From Streptomyces ortus (GTDB lineage: Bacteria > Actinomycetota > Actinomycetes > Streptomycetales > Streptomycetaceae), in NCBI RefSeq assembly GCF_026341275.1, contig NZ_JAIFZO010000002.1:2767264-2831263 (forward strand): a stretch of 64,000 nt of DNA, read 5' to 3'. Shown in pieces: positions 7,955 to 15,773 of this stretch; position 1 is the first letter of the stretch, and each line of letters starts with the position of its first letter. The notes under the pieces were generated by a model that had not been told where the DNA came from, did no database searches, and saw nothing but the letters and a program-made list of their open reading frames with translations. Position numbers and translations under genes: made by a program.

Positions 7955-9247
7955 CTAGAAATAGGTGCGGACGTAGTCGACGACGGTGCCGTCCTGCTCC
8001 ACCACGGGGATCAGCTGCCACTTGTCGAAAGACGTGCAGGGATGCGAGAGCCCCATCCCCACCCAGTCGCCGACCTCCAGCACGGCGCCCGCGTCGGTCC
8101 GGATCCATGCGTGCTGGTCGGACAGAGAGACGACAGTGACGCCATCGGCCGACCGCTCACCACCCTCCCCTTCCCCCCGCACGACCTGCACGACGGGCAG
8201 ATCCAGGTCGTAGGCGGCATCGCGCTTGCCGGCGTTGGCGAAGGCCTGTTCGGGCGAGGGCCGGGAGACGACCTGGGCCCAGAGCCGGAAGGCGGGCTGC
8301 AGAGCACCTTCCTCAGGCACCCGGACGAACGGCGTCACTTCCCGGTAGTGCCCGTCGTCGTGCGAGACGTAGGCGCCCGAGCGCAGCAACTTCAGGGCGG
8401 GCAGCGACAGTTCGGGCAACTCGGCGAACACATCGGCCACCGCGTCGAACCAGGCACTGCCCCCCGCGCTCACCACGATCCCGTCCAGCCCCGCCCCCGC
8501 GAACCGCCCCGCCCTGTCGAAGTCCACGGCCAGCGCGGTGAGCCGCCGCAACCAGGCCCGCACCCGCTCAGGGTCGGCGTCCGGCACCTCACCCTCGTAC
8601 CCGGCGACCCCGACCAACCGAAGCGTCTCGACCCCGGCCACGGCGTCGGCGACGACCGCGCACTCGGCCTCGGTCCGCACCCCGGTCCGAGCACCCTGAC
8701 CCGCCGCAAGCTCGACGACGACATCCACCGGCCGCGAGGAGAGACCCCGCAGCGCGGCGTCCATCAGTTCAACGCCCCGCACGGAGTCGACGTAACAGAC
8801 AAACCGAAACGACGGATCGGCGGCCAGCTGACCGCTGATCCAAGCAAGCGCAGCAGCATCGACCAGCTCATTGGCGAGGAAGACCCGCTGGACGCCGAAG
8901 GCGCGGGCCACCCGCACCTGATGCGGGACGGCAAGAGTGATCCCCCAGGCCCCATGGTCGATCTGCCGCCGGAAAAGCTGAGGAGCCATGGACGTCTTGC
9001 CGTGCGGAGCGAAGACAAGACCATGACGCTCCGCATAGGTCTCCATGAGCCGCAGATTGTGCTCAAGCCGCTCGGCGGACAGGGAGAGCAGCGGCGTCGT
9101 GAACCCGCCCTCGAACAGATTGCGGCGCTGGGCGGCCAGCTCGCCGACGGTCAGCCCCTCGGCATCGGGCGGCAGGCCCTTGAACCGGTGATCGACCCGC
9201 TCATCGGCGAGCGCGGCAAGAAGTTCCACACCAGAGTCGGCGGCCAT
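7955..9247 (-). CDS. D-amino-acid dehydratase/aldolase-like PLP enzyme (fold type III)
   Basis: The 430-residue protein belongs to the D-threonine aldolase / D-serine dehydratase branch of alanine-racemase-fold enzymes. The PLP lysine is in FAPHGKTSMAPQLF and the C-terminal metal site in SLSDQHAWI and LSHPCTSFDKW (HxC pair). Such enzymes eliminate water and ammonia from beta-hydroxy D-amino acids through an enamine. I chose the ATG at 9247 over ATGs at 9265, 9274 and 9295 because GGGAGG stands 8 nt before it. It is the promoter-proximal gene of the leftward arm, with the deacylase 9 bp behind. D-glucosaminate to 2-keto-3-deoxygluconate is a plausible reaction given the KDG-kinase-like neighbour; D-serine or D-threonine are alternatives. 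Confidence 0.85.
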   Translation of the reverse strand: MAADSGVELLAALADERVDHRFKGLPPDAEGLTVGELAAQRRNLFEGGFTTPLLSLSAERLEHNLRLMETYAERHGLVFAPHGKTSMAPQLFRRQIDHGAWGITLAVPHQVRVARAFGVQRVFLANELVDAAALAWISGQLAADPSFRFVCYVDSVRGVELMDAALRGLSSRPVDVVVELAAGQGARTGVRTEAECAVVADAVAGVETLRLVGVAGYEGEVPDADPERVRAWLRRLTALAVDFDRAGRFAGAGLDGIVVSAGGSAWFDAVADVFAELPELSLPALKLLRSGAYVSHDDGHYREVTPFVRVPEEGALQPAFRLWAQVVSRPSPEQAFANAGKRDAAYDLDLPVVQVVRGEGEGGERSADGVTVVSLSDQHAWIRTDAGAVLEVGDWVGMGLSHPCTSFDKWQLIPVVEQDGTVVDYVRTYF

Positions 9248-9273
9248 AGGCCAAGCCTCCCTCATCAAGGCCA

Positions 9274-9288
9274 TTGCATTCTCTGCAA
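9274..9288. promoter_or_regulatory. Palindrome TTGCA-N5-TGCAA, candidate IclR operator
   Basis: A perfect 5-bp inverted repeat around a 5-bp centre, 15 bp in all, the usual length of IclR-family operators. It lies in the 141-bp gap between the divergent arms, just upstream of a possible -35 of the kinase gene and in the probable leader of the dehydratase gene. The IclR gene is the second gene of the rightward arm. The link is inferred. Confidence 0.5.
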
Positions 9289-9294
9289 CGACCA

Positions 9295-9344
9295 TTGCGT
9301 ATCACGCTTACTGCTGTCTAACATCTCGGCCAACGCCGGGTCAA
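9295..9344. promoter_or_regulatory. Overlapping divergent promoters, candidate
   Basis: On the minus strand TTGACC (9344-9339), 17 bp, TTAGAC (9321-9316). On the plus strand TTGCGT (9295-9300), 16 bp, TCTAAC (9317-9322). The two -10 hexamers overlap almost completely, so the arms would be controlled together. Read by eye only. Confidence 0.4.
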
Positions 9345-9388
9345 CGGAGCCGCCCGGACCCACGGCAGAGACAGGAGCCCCCACCACC

Positions 9389-10585
9389 GTGACCCGCACC
9401 GGACCGCCCGAACGCGACGACGCCCAGCGCCCTCCGGCCGCAGTGGAGGTCGTCACCCTCGGCGAGTCCATGGTCACGTTCCTGCCCTCACGCCCGGGCC
9501 GCCTCGCCGACGTACCGTCCTTCGAGCGCGCGATCGGCGGCGCGGAATCCAACGTGGCGTGCGTACTGGCAGCCGCGGGCCACACCACGCGATGGGTCAG
9601 CAGGGTCGGCGCGGACGGCTTCGGCGACCACCTCCTGGAGACGATCGCGTCCTACGGCGTGGACACCTCCGCCGTACAACGCGACCCCTCCCGCCCCACA
9701 GGCATCTACTTCCGCACGGCCGGCGACAGATCCACCGACGCCCACGAGGTGGCGTACTACCGCACGGGCTCGGCGGCCTCGGCGATGTCGCCCGCCACCA
9801 TCGACGTCCAGGCCCTCCAAGTGGCGAACATCCTCCACCTCACCGGCATCACGGCAGCCCTCTCCACCACCTGCCTGAACCTCATGAAATCCCTCACGGC
9901 GCCCCACCCCCGCCCCTTGATCTCCTTCGACGTGAACTACCGCGAGACTCTCTGGCCGAACACCACCGCGGCGGGCGACACCCTCCTCACCCTGGCCCGC
10001 AACGCGGACCTGGTCTTCGTGGGCGAGGACGAGGCAGAGGAGGCCTGGGGCATCACGGGAGGCCCGACAGCCATCCGCGAGGCGCTCCCGGAACCCGAAC
10101 TCCTGGTGATCAAGAACGGCAGCCGCGGCGCCACGGTCTTCGTGAGGGGGCGTGCCGGGGGGTGTTCGCCCGCAGGCGCCGGTGCGTCGACCGCCCTCGC
10201 CTCCCAAGCCCCCGATTCCGCACCGGACCGAGGACGGACACCCCCCGGCGCGCCCCCGCCCCACCCACTCCGCGAGGGCGACACCGTGACAACAGCACCC
10301 GCCCTCACCGTGGACGTAGTCGCCCCAGTGGGAGCAGGCGACGCCTTCGCCGCCGGCTTCCTCTCGGCGACCCTCCGCGGCCTCCCCCCAAAACACCGCC
10401 TCCGCCACGGCCACCTCATGGCCGCAGCAGCCCTCACCACCCCCGGCGACCTGGCCGCACCCCCCTCCCGCGCCCACGCCGACCGCCTCGCCGCCCTGGA
10501 CGACACCGCGTGGGGGAGACTTCGACTCGGCCCCGGCTGGACGAACACCGCAGACCGGGCCCAGGAGGAGGTACCGACCCCATGA
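9389..10585 (+). CDS. PfkB-family sugar kinase, 2-keto-3-deoxygluconate kinase-like
   Basis: The 398-residue protein shows the ribokinase/PfkB signatures: IGGAESNVACVLAAAG near residue 50 and VAPVGAGDAFAAGFL near 308 with the catalytic Asp. GESMVTFLPS at the start and ISFDVNYRETLW in the middle are typical of KDG kinases. It would phosphorylate a keto-deoxy sugar acid with ATP in the cytoplasm. The GTG at 9389 follows AGGAG by 11 nt; the frame is open much further upstream, but that is a shadow of the opposite genes. A Pro/Gly/Ala-rich insert (about residues 253-304) makes it longer than the usual 310-330. Its stop overlaps the IclR start as ATGA. Confidence 0.87.
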   Translation: MTRTGPPERDDAQRPPAAVEVVTLGESMVTFLPSRPGRLADVPSFERAIGGAESNVACVLAAAGHTTRWVSRVGADGFGDHLLETIASYGVDTSAVQRDPSRPTGIYFRTAGDRSTDAHEVAYYRTGSAASAMSPATIDVQALQVANILHLTGITAALSTTCLNLMKSLTAPHPRPLISFDVNYRETLWPNTTAAGDTLLTLARNADLVFVGEDEAEEAWGITGGPTAIREALPEPELLVIKNGSRGATVFVRGRAGGCSPAGAGASTALASQAPDSAPDRGRTPPGAPPPHPLREGDTVTTAPALTVDVVAPVGAGDAFAAGFLSATLRGLPPKHRLRHGHLMAAAALTTPGDLAAPPSRAHADRLAALDDTAWGRLRLGPGWTNTADRAQEEVPTP

Positions 10586-11340
10586 GCCAGACAGTCGACC
10601 GAGCGCTGAGCATCCTGCCGCTGCTCGCCGAGGGCCCCGCCGACCTAGGACAGGTCGCAGACCGCCTGGACGTCCACAAGTCCACCGCCCTGCGCCTCCT
10701 GCGCACCCTCCACGAACACGGCCTGGTCTACCGCCAGTCCGACCAGCGCTACCGCCTGGGCGCCCGCCTCTTCGCGCTCGCCCAGGAAGCCGTGGAGAAC
10801 CTCGACGTCCGCGAGATCGCCCACCCCCACCTCGTACGCCTCAACGAGAATATCGGCCACACGGTCCACCTCGCCGTGCACGAGGACAACGAGGTGCTGT
10901 ACATCGACAAGGTCGACAGCCGCTACCCGGTCCGCATGTACTCCCGCATCGGCAAACCCGTAGCCATCACCGTCGCAGCCGTAGCCAAGCTCCTCCTCGC
11001 CGACCTCCCCGACCCCGAGCGCCGCGCCCTCGCGGACAAGCTCGACTACCCCATGTACACGGCCCGTTCGACTCCCAGCGCCCCCGCCTTCCTGCGGGAA
11101 CTGGACAAGGTCAAAGAACAGGGCTGGGCCACCGACCTCGGAGGCCACGAGGAGTCCATCAACTGCGTGGCCGCCCCCATCCGCGGCACCGACGGACGCG
11201 TAGTCGCAGCGATGTCCGTCTCCGCCCCGAACGTGGTGGTCACCGCGGACGAACTCCTCACACTGCTCCCCCTGGTACGCCGCACCGCGGAGACCATCAG
11301 CGCCGAATACTCAGGCAAGGATCCGAAGGAAAGCTCATGA
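10582..11340 (+). CDS. IclR-family transcriptional regulator
   Basis: The 252-residue protein has an N-terminal winged helix (AEGPADLGQVADRLDVHKSTALRLLRTL) and the C-terminal IclR effector domain (MYSRIGKPVAITVAAVAKLLLADLP; GHEESINCVAAPIRG). It overlaps the kinase gene upstream and the RidA gene downstream by ATGA on both sides, so kinase, regulator and RidA are translationally coupled. IclR proteins such as KdgR sense intermediates of sugar-acid catabolism, consistent with control of this island. The palindrome at 9274-9288 is a candidate operator. Whether it activates or represses cannot be read from sequence. Confidence 0.92.
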   Translation: MSQTVDRALSILPLLAEGPADLGQVADRLDVHKSTALRLLRTLHEHGLVYRQSDQRYRLGARLFALAQEAVENLDVREIAHPHLVRLNENIGHTVHLAVHEDNEVLYIDKVDSRYPVRMYSRIGKPVAITVAAVAKLLLADLPDPERRALADKLDYPMYTARSTPSAPAFLRELDKVKEQGWATDLGGHEESINCVAAPIRGTDGRVVAAMSVSAPNVVVTADELLTLLPLVRRTAETISAEYSGKDPKESS

Positions 11341-11750
11341 CGGACAAGACCGCCCTCACCCCGAAGACCCACACCACCCCGCCGGCCAAGTTCTCGCACG
11401 GCGTCAGGAAGGGGAACATCCTCCAGGTCGCGGGCCAGGTCGGCTTCCTGCCCGCCGTCGAGGGCCAGCCGCCGACGCCCGCGGGGCCGACCCTGCGCGA
11501 GCAGACGCTGCAGACGCTCGCCAACGTCAAGGCCATTCTCGAAGAGGGCGGCGCCTCCTGGGACGACGCGATGATGATCCGCGTCTACCTCACGGACGTG
11601 GACCACTTCGCCGAGATGAACGCGATCTACAACGCGTACTTCGAGGAGCAGAACCTCACCGCACCCCCGGCGGCCCGCACCACGGTGTACGTGGGCCTCC
11701 CCGCAGGCCTCCTGATCGAAATCGACGCCTTGGCGGTACTGACGGCGTAG
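11337..11750 (+). CDS. RidA-family enamine/imine deaminase
   Basis: This 137-residue member of the YjgF/YER057c/UK114 family carries the conserved PAARTTVYVGLP and IEIDALAVL segments, with the catalytic Arg retained. RidA proteins speed hydrolysis of reactive enamine/imine intermediates released by PLP dehydratases, giving the keto acid and ammonia. That fits the PLP dehydratase on the other arm of this island. It starts on the ATGA overlap with the IclR gene. A 57-bp gap separates it from the permease gene. Confidence 0.9.
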   Translation: MTDKTALTPKTHTTPPAKFSHGVRKGNILQVAGQVGFLPAVEGQPPTPAGPTLREQTLQTLANVKAILEEGGASWDDAMMIRVYLTDVDHFAEMNAIYNAYFEEQNLTAPPAARTTVYVGLPAGLLIEIDALAVLTA

Positions 11751-11807
11751 GGCCTTCTCTCCCCTCATAACCCCGCACGACGTACGGCGATACCCCTGCC
11801 CAAATTC

Positions 11808-13445
11808 ATGCCCCACCCCCGCCCCGCCCTCCGCCCCGCCCTCCGCCCCACACCCTGCCCCGAAGAAGAGGCCCACCCGCTGACACCGCTCCTCGCAGCA
11901 GCCCCACCAGCCCCGGAAACCCCACCCCACACAGGAGGCCTGCTCCTCCTCCTCGACGGCACGGCAGGACTCCTGACCGTCGCGGCCCTCGGCATCGTCC
12001 TTCTGCTGGTCCTGATCATCAAGGTCAGACTCCAGCCGTTCGTAGCGCTGCTGGCGGTCTCCATAGCCGTAGGCCTCTCCGCGGGCCTCTCGGTCACGGA
12101 ACTCTTCGGCACGGTCCAGAGATCCACGTCCGTCTCGATGATCGAGTCGGGCATGGGCGGCATCCTCGGCCACGTGGCGATCATCATCGGCCTCGGCACG
12201 ATGCTGGGCGCGATCCTGGAGGTGTCGGGCGGAGCCGAGGCGCTCTCCACCCGCCTCCTGAACCTCTTCGGCGAGAAGCGAGCCCCGCTCGCCATGGGCC
12301 TGACCGGCCTGATCTTCGGTATCCCGGTCTTCTTCGACGTGGGCATCTTCGTCCTGGCGCCGATCGTCTACGCCGCCGCGAAGCGCTCGGGCAAGTCGAT
12401 CCTGCTCTACTGCATGCCGCTGCTCGCGGGCCTGTCGATGACGCACGCGTTCCTGCCCCCGCACCCGGGCCCGGTGGCAGCCGCCGGCCTCTTCAAGGTG
12501 GACCTCGGCTGGGTCATCCTGATGGGCATCGTCGTAGGCATCCCGGCCGTCCTCGCGGCCTGGGCGTACGCGGCCTGGATCGGCAAGCGCCTCTTCGTCC
12601 CCGTACCGCAGGACATGCTGGAGGCGGCGGACGAAGCGAAGGCCGCGGTGGCCGAGGAACGCGCGGCACGCCGGGCGGCGGCCCGCTCCACGACAACCGC
12701 CGACACCACGGGTACGCACAAGGGCGGCCCCGCCACCGTCGCGACGACCCCGCACGCCGAGGACTACGCGGAAGAGCCGGTCCCCCTCCCCACGGTCTTC
12801 CTGATCATCGGCACACCCCTGCTGCTGATCCTGGCCGCGACGTTCTCCTCGATCGCGCTCGACCCCTCGACCTTCCGCTCGGTCATCGAGTTCTTCGGCC
12901 ACCCCTTCGTGGCGCTGACGATCGCGCTGCTGATGGCGTACTACCTGCTGGGCATCAAGCGGGGCTGGTCCCGCAAGTCCCTGGAGACGGTGTCGACCTC
13001 ATCCCTCAAGCCGGTCGGCAACATCCTGCTGGTGGTGGGAGCGGGCGGTGTCTTCGGCGCGGTGCTCAAGGGCTCCGGCATCGCGGACGCGCTCGCGGAC
13101 ACCTTCAACGACGTGGGCCTGCCGGTCATCGTGCTGGCCTACCTGATCTCGGTCGTCCTGCGCGTGGCCCAGGGCTCGGCGACGGTGGCCATCGTCACCA
13201 CGGCGGGCATCGTGGTCCCGCTGGTCGAGGGCCAGGACCTCTCCCAGGCACACCTGGCCCTGGTCATCATGGCGATCTCGGCCGGTTCGATCTTCGCCTC
13301 GCACGTCAACGACGGCGGCTTCTGGATCGTCGCCAAGTACTTCGGCATCTCCGAGCGGGACACCCTCAAGTCGTGGACGGTCCTGGAGACGGTGCTGTCG
13401 GTGGCGGGCTTCGTGATGGCGGCGGCACTGAGCGTCTTCATATAA
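11808..13445 (+). CDS. GntP-family permease (gluconate/D-serine type)
   Basis: A polytopic membrane protein of up to 545 residues. GntP family marks include IESGMGGILGHVAIIIGLGTMLGAILEVSGGAE, FGIPVFFDVGIF, LPPHPGPVAAA and SHVNDGGFWIV. GntP proteins import gluconate and related sugar acids, and the branch member DsdX imports D-serine with H+. A hydrophilic loop with Ala/Thr/Lys-rich sequence lies around residues 270-330. The first 24 residues are Pro/Arg-rich and unlike the family; a CTG at 11880 with GAAGAAGAGG before it may be the true start, giving 521 residues. As the last gene of the rightward arm it is the likely importer for the island's substrate. Confidence 0.88.
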   Translation: MPHPRPALRPALRPTPCPEEEAHPLTPLLAAAPPAPETPPHTGGLLLLLDGTAGLLTVAALGIVLLLVLIIKVRLQPFVALLAVSIAVGLSAGLSVTELFGTVQRSTSVSMIESGMGGILGHVAIIIGLGTMLGAILEVSGGAEALSTRLLNLFGEKRAPLAMGLTGLIFGIPVFFDVGIFVLAPIVYAAAKRSGKSILLYCMPLLAGLSMTHAFLPPHPGPVAAAGLFKVDLGWVILMGIVVGIPAVLAAWAYAAWIGKRLFVPVPQDMLEAADEAKAAVAEERAARRAAARSTTTADTTGTHKGGPATVATTPHAEDYAEEPVPLPTVFLIIGTPLLLILAATFSSIALDPSTFRSVIEFFGHPFVALTIALLMAYYLLGIKRGWSRKSLETVSTSSLKPVGNILLVVGAGGVFGAVLKGSGIADALADTFNDVGLPVIVLAYLISVVLRVAQGSATVAIVTTAGIVVPLVEGQDLSQAHLALVIMAISAGSIFASHVNDGGFWIVAKYFGISERDTLKSWTVLETVLSVAGFVMAAALSVFI

Positions 13446-13511
13446 CGATGTAGCGGGACGAACCGGAGCCCGACTGTTCCTGGCACAGGATCGTCGACCA
13501 TACTGCCCGCT

Positions 13512-14174
13512 GTGGAGCAGCGCATAGGACCCAACATCCAGCCCCTGCAAGGTGCCGCGGTCGACCCGGCGGCCGTGCCCGGCATCACGGGCCCGCGCCC
13601 CGCCGAGCCCGCCGCGAAGCCGAAGTCGTCGGACGCCGCCTCCTCCGGGACGACGTCCGACGACTCGGCGACGAAGCTGACGAAGGAGGAACAGGAACCC
13701 TCCACCACGGAGAGGCCGACCGAAGCGGCAAAGCCCGACGAGCCCGACGCGACCCCCGCCCCGGCCCCGGCCCCGGACGGCGCCCCGGTCTTCGAGGCCT
13801 CCGACCGCCGCGCGAAGGTCGTCGCCGACCACCGTGGCGTACGGCTGACCCTGGACGACCAGGAGGCCGAGTTCCGCTGGGACGAGATCGGCGCGGTCGA
13901 GACGGAGTCCCCGCGCTTCGGGAAGCGTTTCACCCTCACGGTGCACACGCCCGACCGCCGCTGGTACTTCCTGGAGATCGAGGCGAAGTCACGCTCGGAC
14001 TTCAAGACGTGGGAGACGGACCTGGACAAGGTCCTGGACGCGTACTTCGAGGACGAATCCCAAGCAGACGGAACCGAAGCCGACGAAACGAAGGCCGAGG
14101 AACCCAAAGCTGACGAACCCGACGCGCAGGACCCCAAGCCGCAGGACCCCAAACCCAACAAAAGCGCCTCCTGA
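13512..14174 (+). CDS. Hypothetical protein with PH-like core and acidic tail
   Basis: The 220-residue product starts at GTG 13512. Residues 1-95 are Pro/Ala/Glu/Thr-rich and probably disordered. Residues 96-180 form a compact beta-rich unit (VVADHRGVRLTLDDQEAEFRW, FTLTVHTPDRRWYFLEIEA) that looks like a bacterial PH-like or TerB-unrelated beta domain. The tail is acidic and Lys/Pro-rich with repeats of the type A-D-E-T-K. There is no signal peptide or membrane segment. I do not know the function. It ends just before a strong hairpin shared with the convergent carboxypeptidase gene. Confidence 0.7.
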   Translation: MEQRIGPNIQPLQGAAVDPAAVPGITGPRPAEPAAKPKSSDAASSGTTSDDSATKLTKEEQEPSTTERPTEAAKPDEPDATPAPAPAPDGAPVFEASDRRAKVVADHRGVRLTLDDQEAEFRWDEIGAVETESPRFGKRFTLTVHTPDRRWYFLEIEAKSRSDFKTWETDLDKVLDAYFEDESQADGTEADETKAEEPKADEPDAQDPKPQDPKPNKSAS

Positions 14175-14182
14175 AAGCGCAA

Positions 14183-14216
14183 GGGCCCGCGCGCCCACCC
14201 CCGGACGCGCGGGCCC
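14183..14216. terminator. Bidirectional terminator hairpin
   Basis: Perfect 11-bp stem GGGCCCGCGCG / CGCGCGGGCCC with a 12-base loop, between the convergent genes ending at 14174 and 14248. Confidence 0.75.
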
Positions 14217-14247
14217 ACCACCCCTCCTCAACTAGCCGTCTAGCCGC

Positions 14248-15594
14248 CTAACCGCAGTACTGCGATTCCTTCCCGATGGACCGGTACATGCAGTCGGCGT
14301 TCTCCAGCAACTGCAGCACGGCGTCCCGGTTCCGCGAGGTCTCCCGCTCGATGACCTCGTCGGGCGGATAGAACCCGCCCCCGCCACTGGACGACGGATA
14401 CATCTCGAAGGTGTAGCTGAAGATCTTCTGGCTGCCCCACAGATAGTCGTCGATCGACCCGTCCGTGATGTAGAGGTCGCTCGACTGCTCCGGCGTATAG
14501 CCGTTACTGGCGGCCATCTTCTGCCCGACCGCGGCGAACGCGTTGCGGTCGTCCAACGTCATCCCGGTCGCGGTGTCCGCGGTGGTGTACCCGAAGGGCC
14601 ACAGCACCAGCTGGCTGTACGTGTGGAAGTCCACGCCCGCCTTGATCTGCTGGGCGCCGCCGACGACCCGGCTGCGGACGAAGTCGGCGACGACCTTCAC
14701 CTCGGGCGCGGACTCGGCCGAGGCGCCCCGGTAGGTCTCGGAGGAGGTGGACCCGGACGACCCGCCACAGCATCCCCACCGATAGTTCCAGTTGCGGTTG
14801 AGGTCGGTCCCGACCGCCGAACTACCACTGTTGGGCTGCCGATTCTTCCGCCAGGACCGATATGCCCCGGTGGCGATGTCGTACTCGCCGCCGTCCGGGT
14901 TGAGATCCGGCACGATCCAGATCTCCCGGTTGTTCACCATGTTCGTGACGCGGGAGTCCGACCCGTATCCGGCCCCCAGCTCCCGCAGCAGGTAGAGCGC
15001 CATCTCCACGGTGAGGTGCTCGCGCGCGTGCTGGTGGTGGGTGAACAGCACCTCGGGCTCGGACTCGTCGGTGGCGACGTTGTCGCTGATCTTGATGGCG
15101 ATGATGTCCCGGCCCTGGTACGACTTCCCGATCACGCGCTTGCTCATGATGCTCGGATACGCGGCCAGCCGCTGGTTGATCTCCGTGTTCATCTCGGCGT
15201 AGTTGTGGTACCGCGAGTCGGCGGAGGGGAAGTCGAGGACACCGACGTCCGCGGCGCTCGACCGGTCGGGCGCGGCACCGAGGGAGGTGACCTCGTACCC
15301 CAGCCGCCGCAGTTCCTTCGCCTGGGAGGCGCGGCCCGAGACGACGACGGTCTCCTCGTCGGCCTCGTCGATCGACACCCCGGTGCGCGCGATCGCCGTA
15401 CGAACGGCGGAGGTGCTGCCGTGCACATGGATCTCGTACTGGCGGATGTCGTCCGTGTCGGAAGCGGTCGCCTTGCCGGGGGCGGCTCCCGCGTCGGTCA
15501 TGGCGGCGACGGGCGCCGCGAGAGCCAGCGCGAGGAGCGTGGCGAGAGCGGCGGAGCGCCGTCCGCGTCTGCCGTCCTTGGTCAGTAGTCGCAT
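14248..15594 (-). CDS. Secreted M14 zinc carboxypeptidase
   Basis: The 448-residue protein begins with a basic signal peptide ([13 protein letters not shown], then [15 protein letters not shown]). The peptidase M14 domain starts near residue 125. Zinc ligands are His and Glu of [12 protein letters not shown] and His of GVDFHTYSQ; the general-base Glu is in [15 protein letters not shown] helps bind substrate. It resembles carboxypeptidase T and is expected to trim C-terminal residues from peptides outside the cell. The ATG at 15594 is preceded by an AGGAG motif. An upstream in-frame extension to 15750 lacks a signal sequence at its start and is rejected. Confidence 0.92.
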   Translation of the reverse strand: MRLLTKDGRRGRRSAALATLLALALAAPVAAMTDAGAAPGKATASDTDDIRQYEIHVHGSTSAVRTAIARTGVSIDEADEETVVVSGRASQAKELRRLGYEVTSLGAAPDRSSAADVGVLDFPSADSRYHNYAEMNTEINQRLAAYPSIMSKRVIGKSYQGRDIIAIKISDNVATDESEPEVLFTHHQHAREHLTVEMALYLLRELGAGYGSDSRVTNMVNNREIWIVPDLNPDGGEYDIATGAYRSWRKNRQPNSGSSAVGTDLNRNWNYRWGCCGGSSGSTSSETYRGASAESAPEVKVVADFVRSRVVGGAQQIKAGVDFHTYSQLVLWPFGYTTADTATGMTLDDRNAFAAVGQKMAASNGYTPEQSSDLYITDGSIDDYLWGSQKIFSYTFEMYPSSSGGGGFYPPDEVIERETSRNRDAVLQLLENADCMYRSIGKESQYCG

Positions 15595-15773
15595 GTGTTC
15601 TCCTGTTTTCTCCAGGAAATCCGGGATCACCGGAAATGTGGGGATTGGAGCAGGGAGCTGTGCGGTGTGGCGCTCATCGTGGAGCCATGGCATGTTCTGG
15701 TCAAGGGTGGATCGGGTGCCGATCGGCGCACGCCCTCTTGTGCCGCGCACCTCTTTACGCTTTCTTGATCGGC

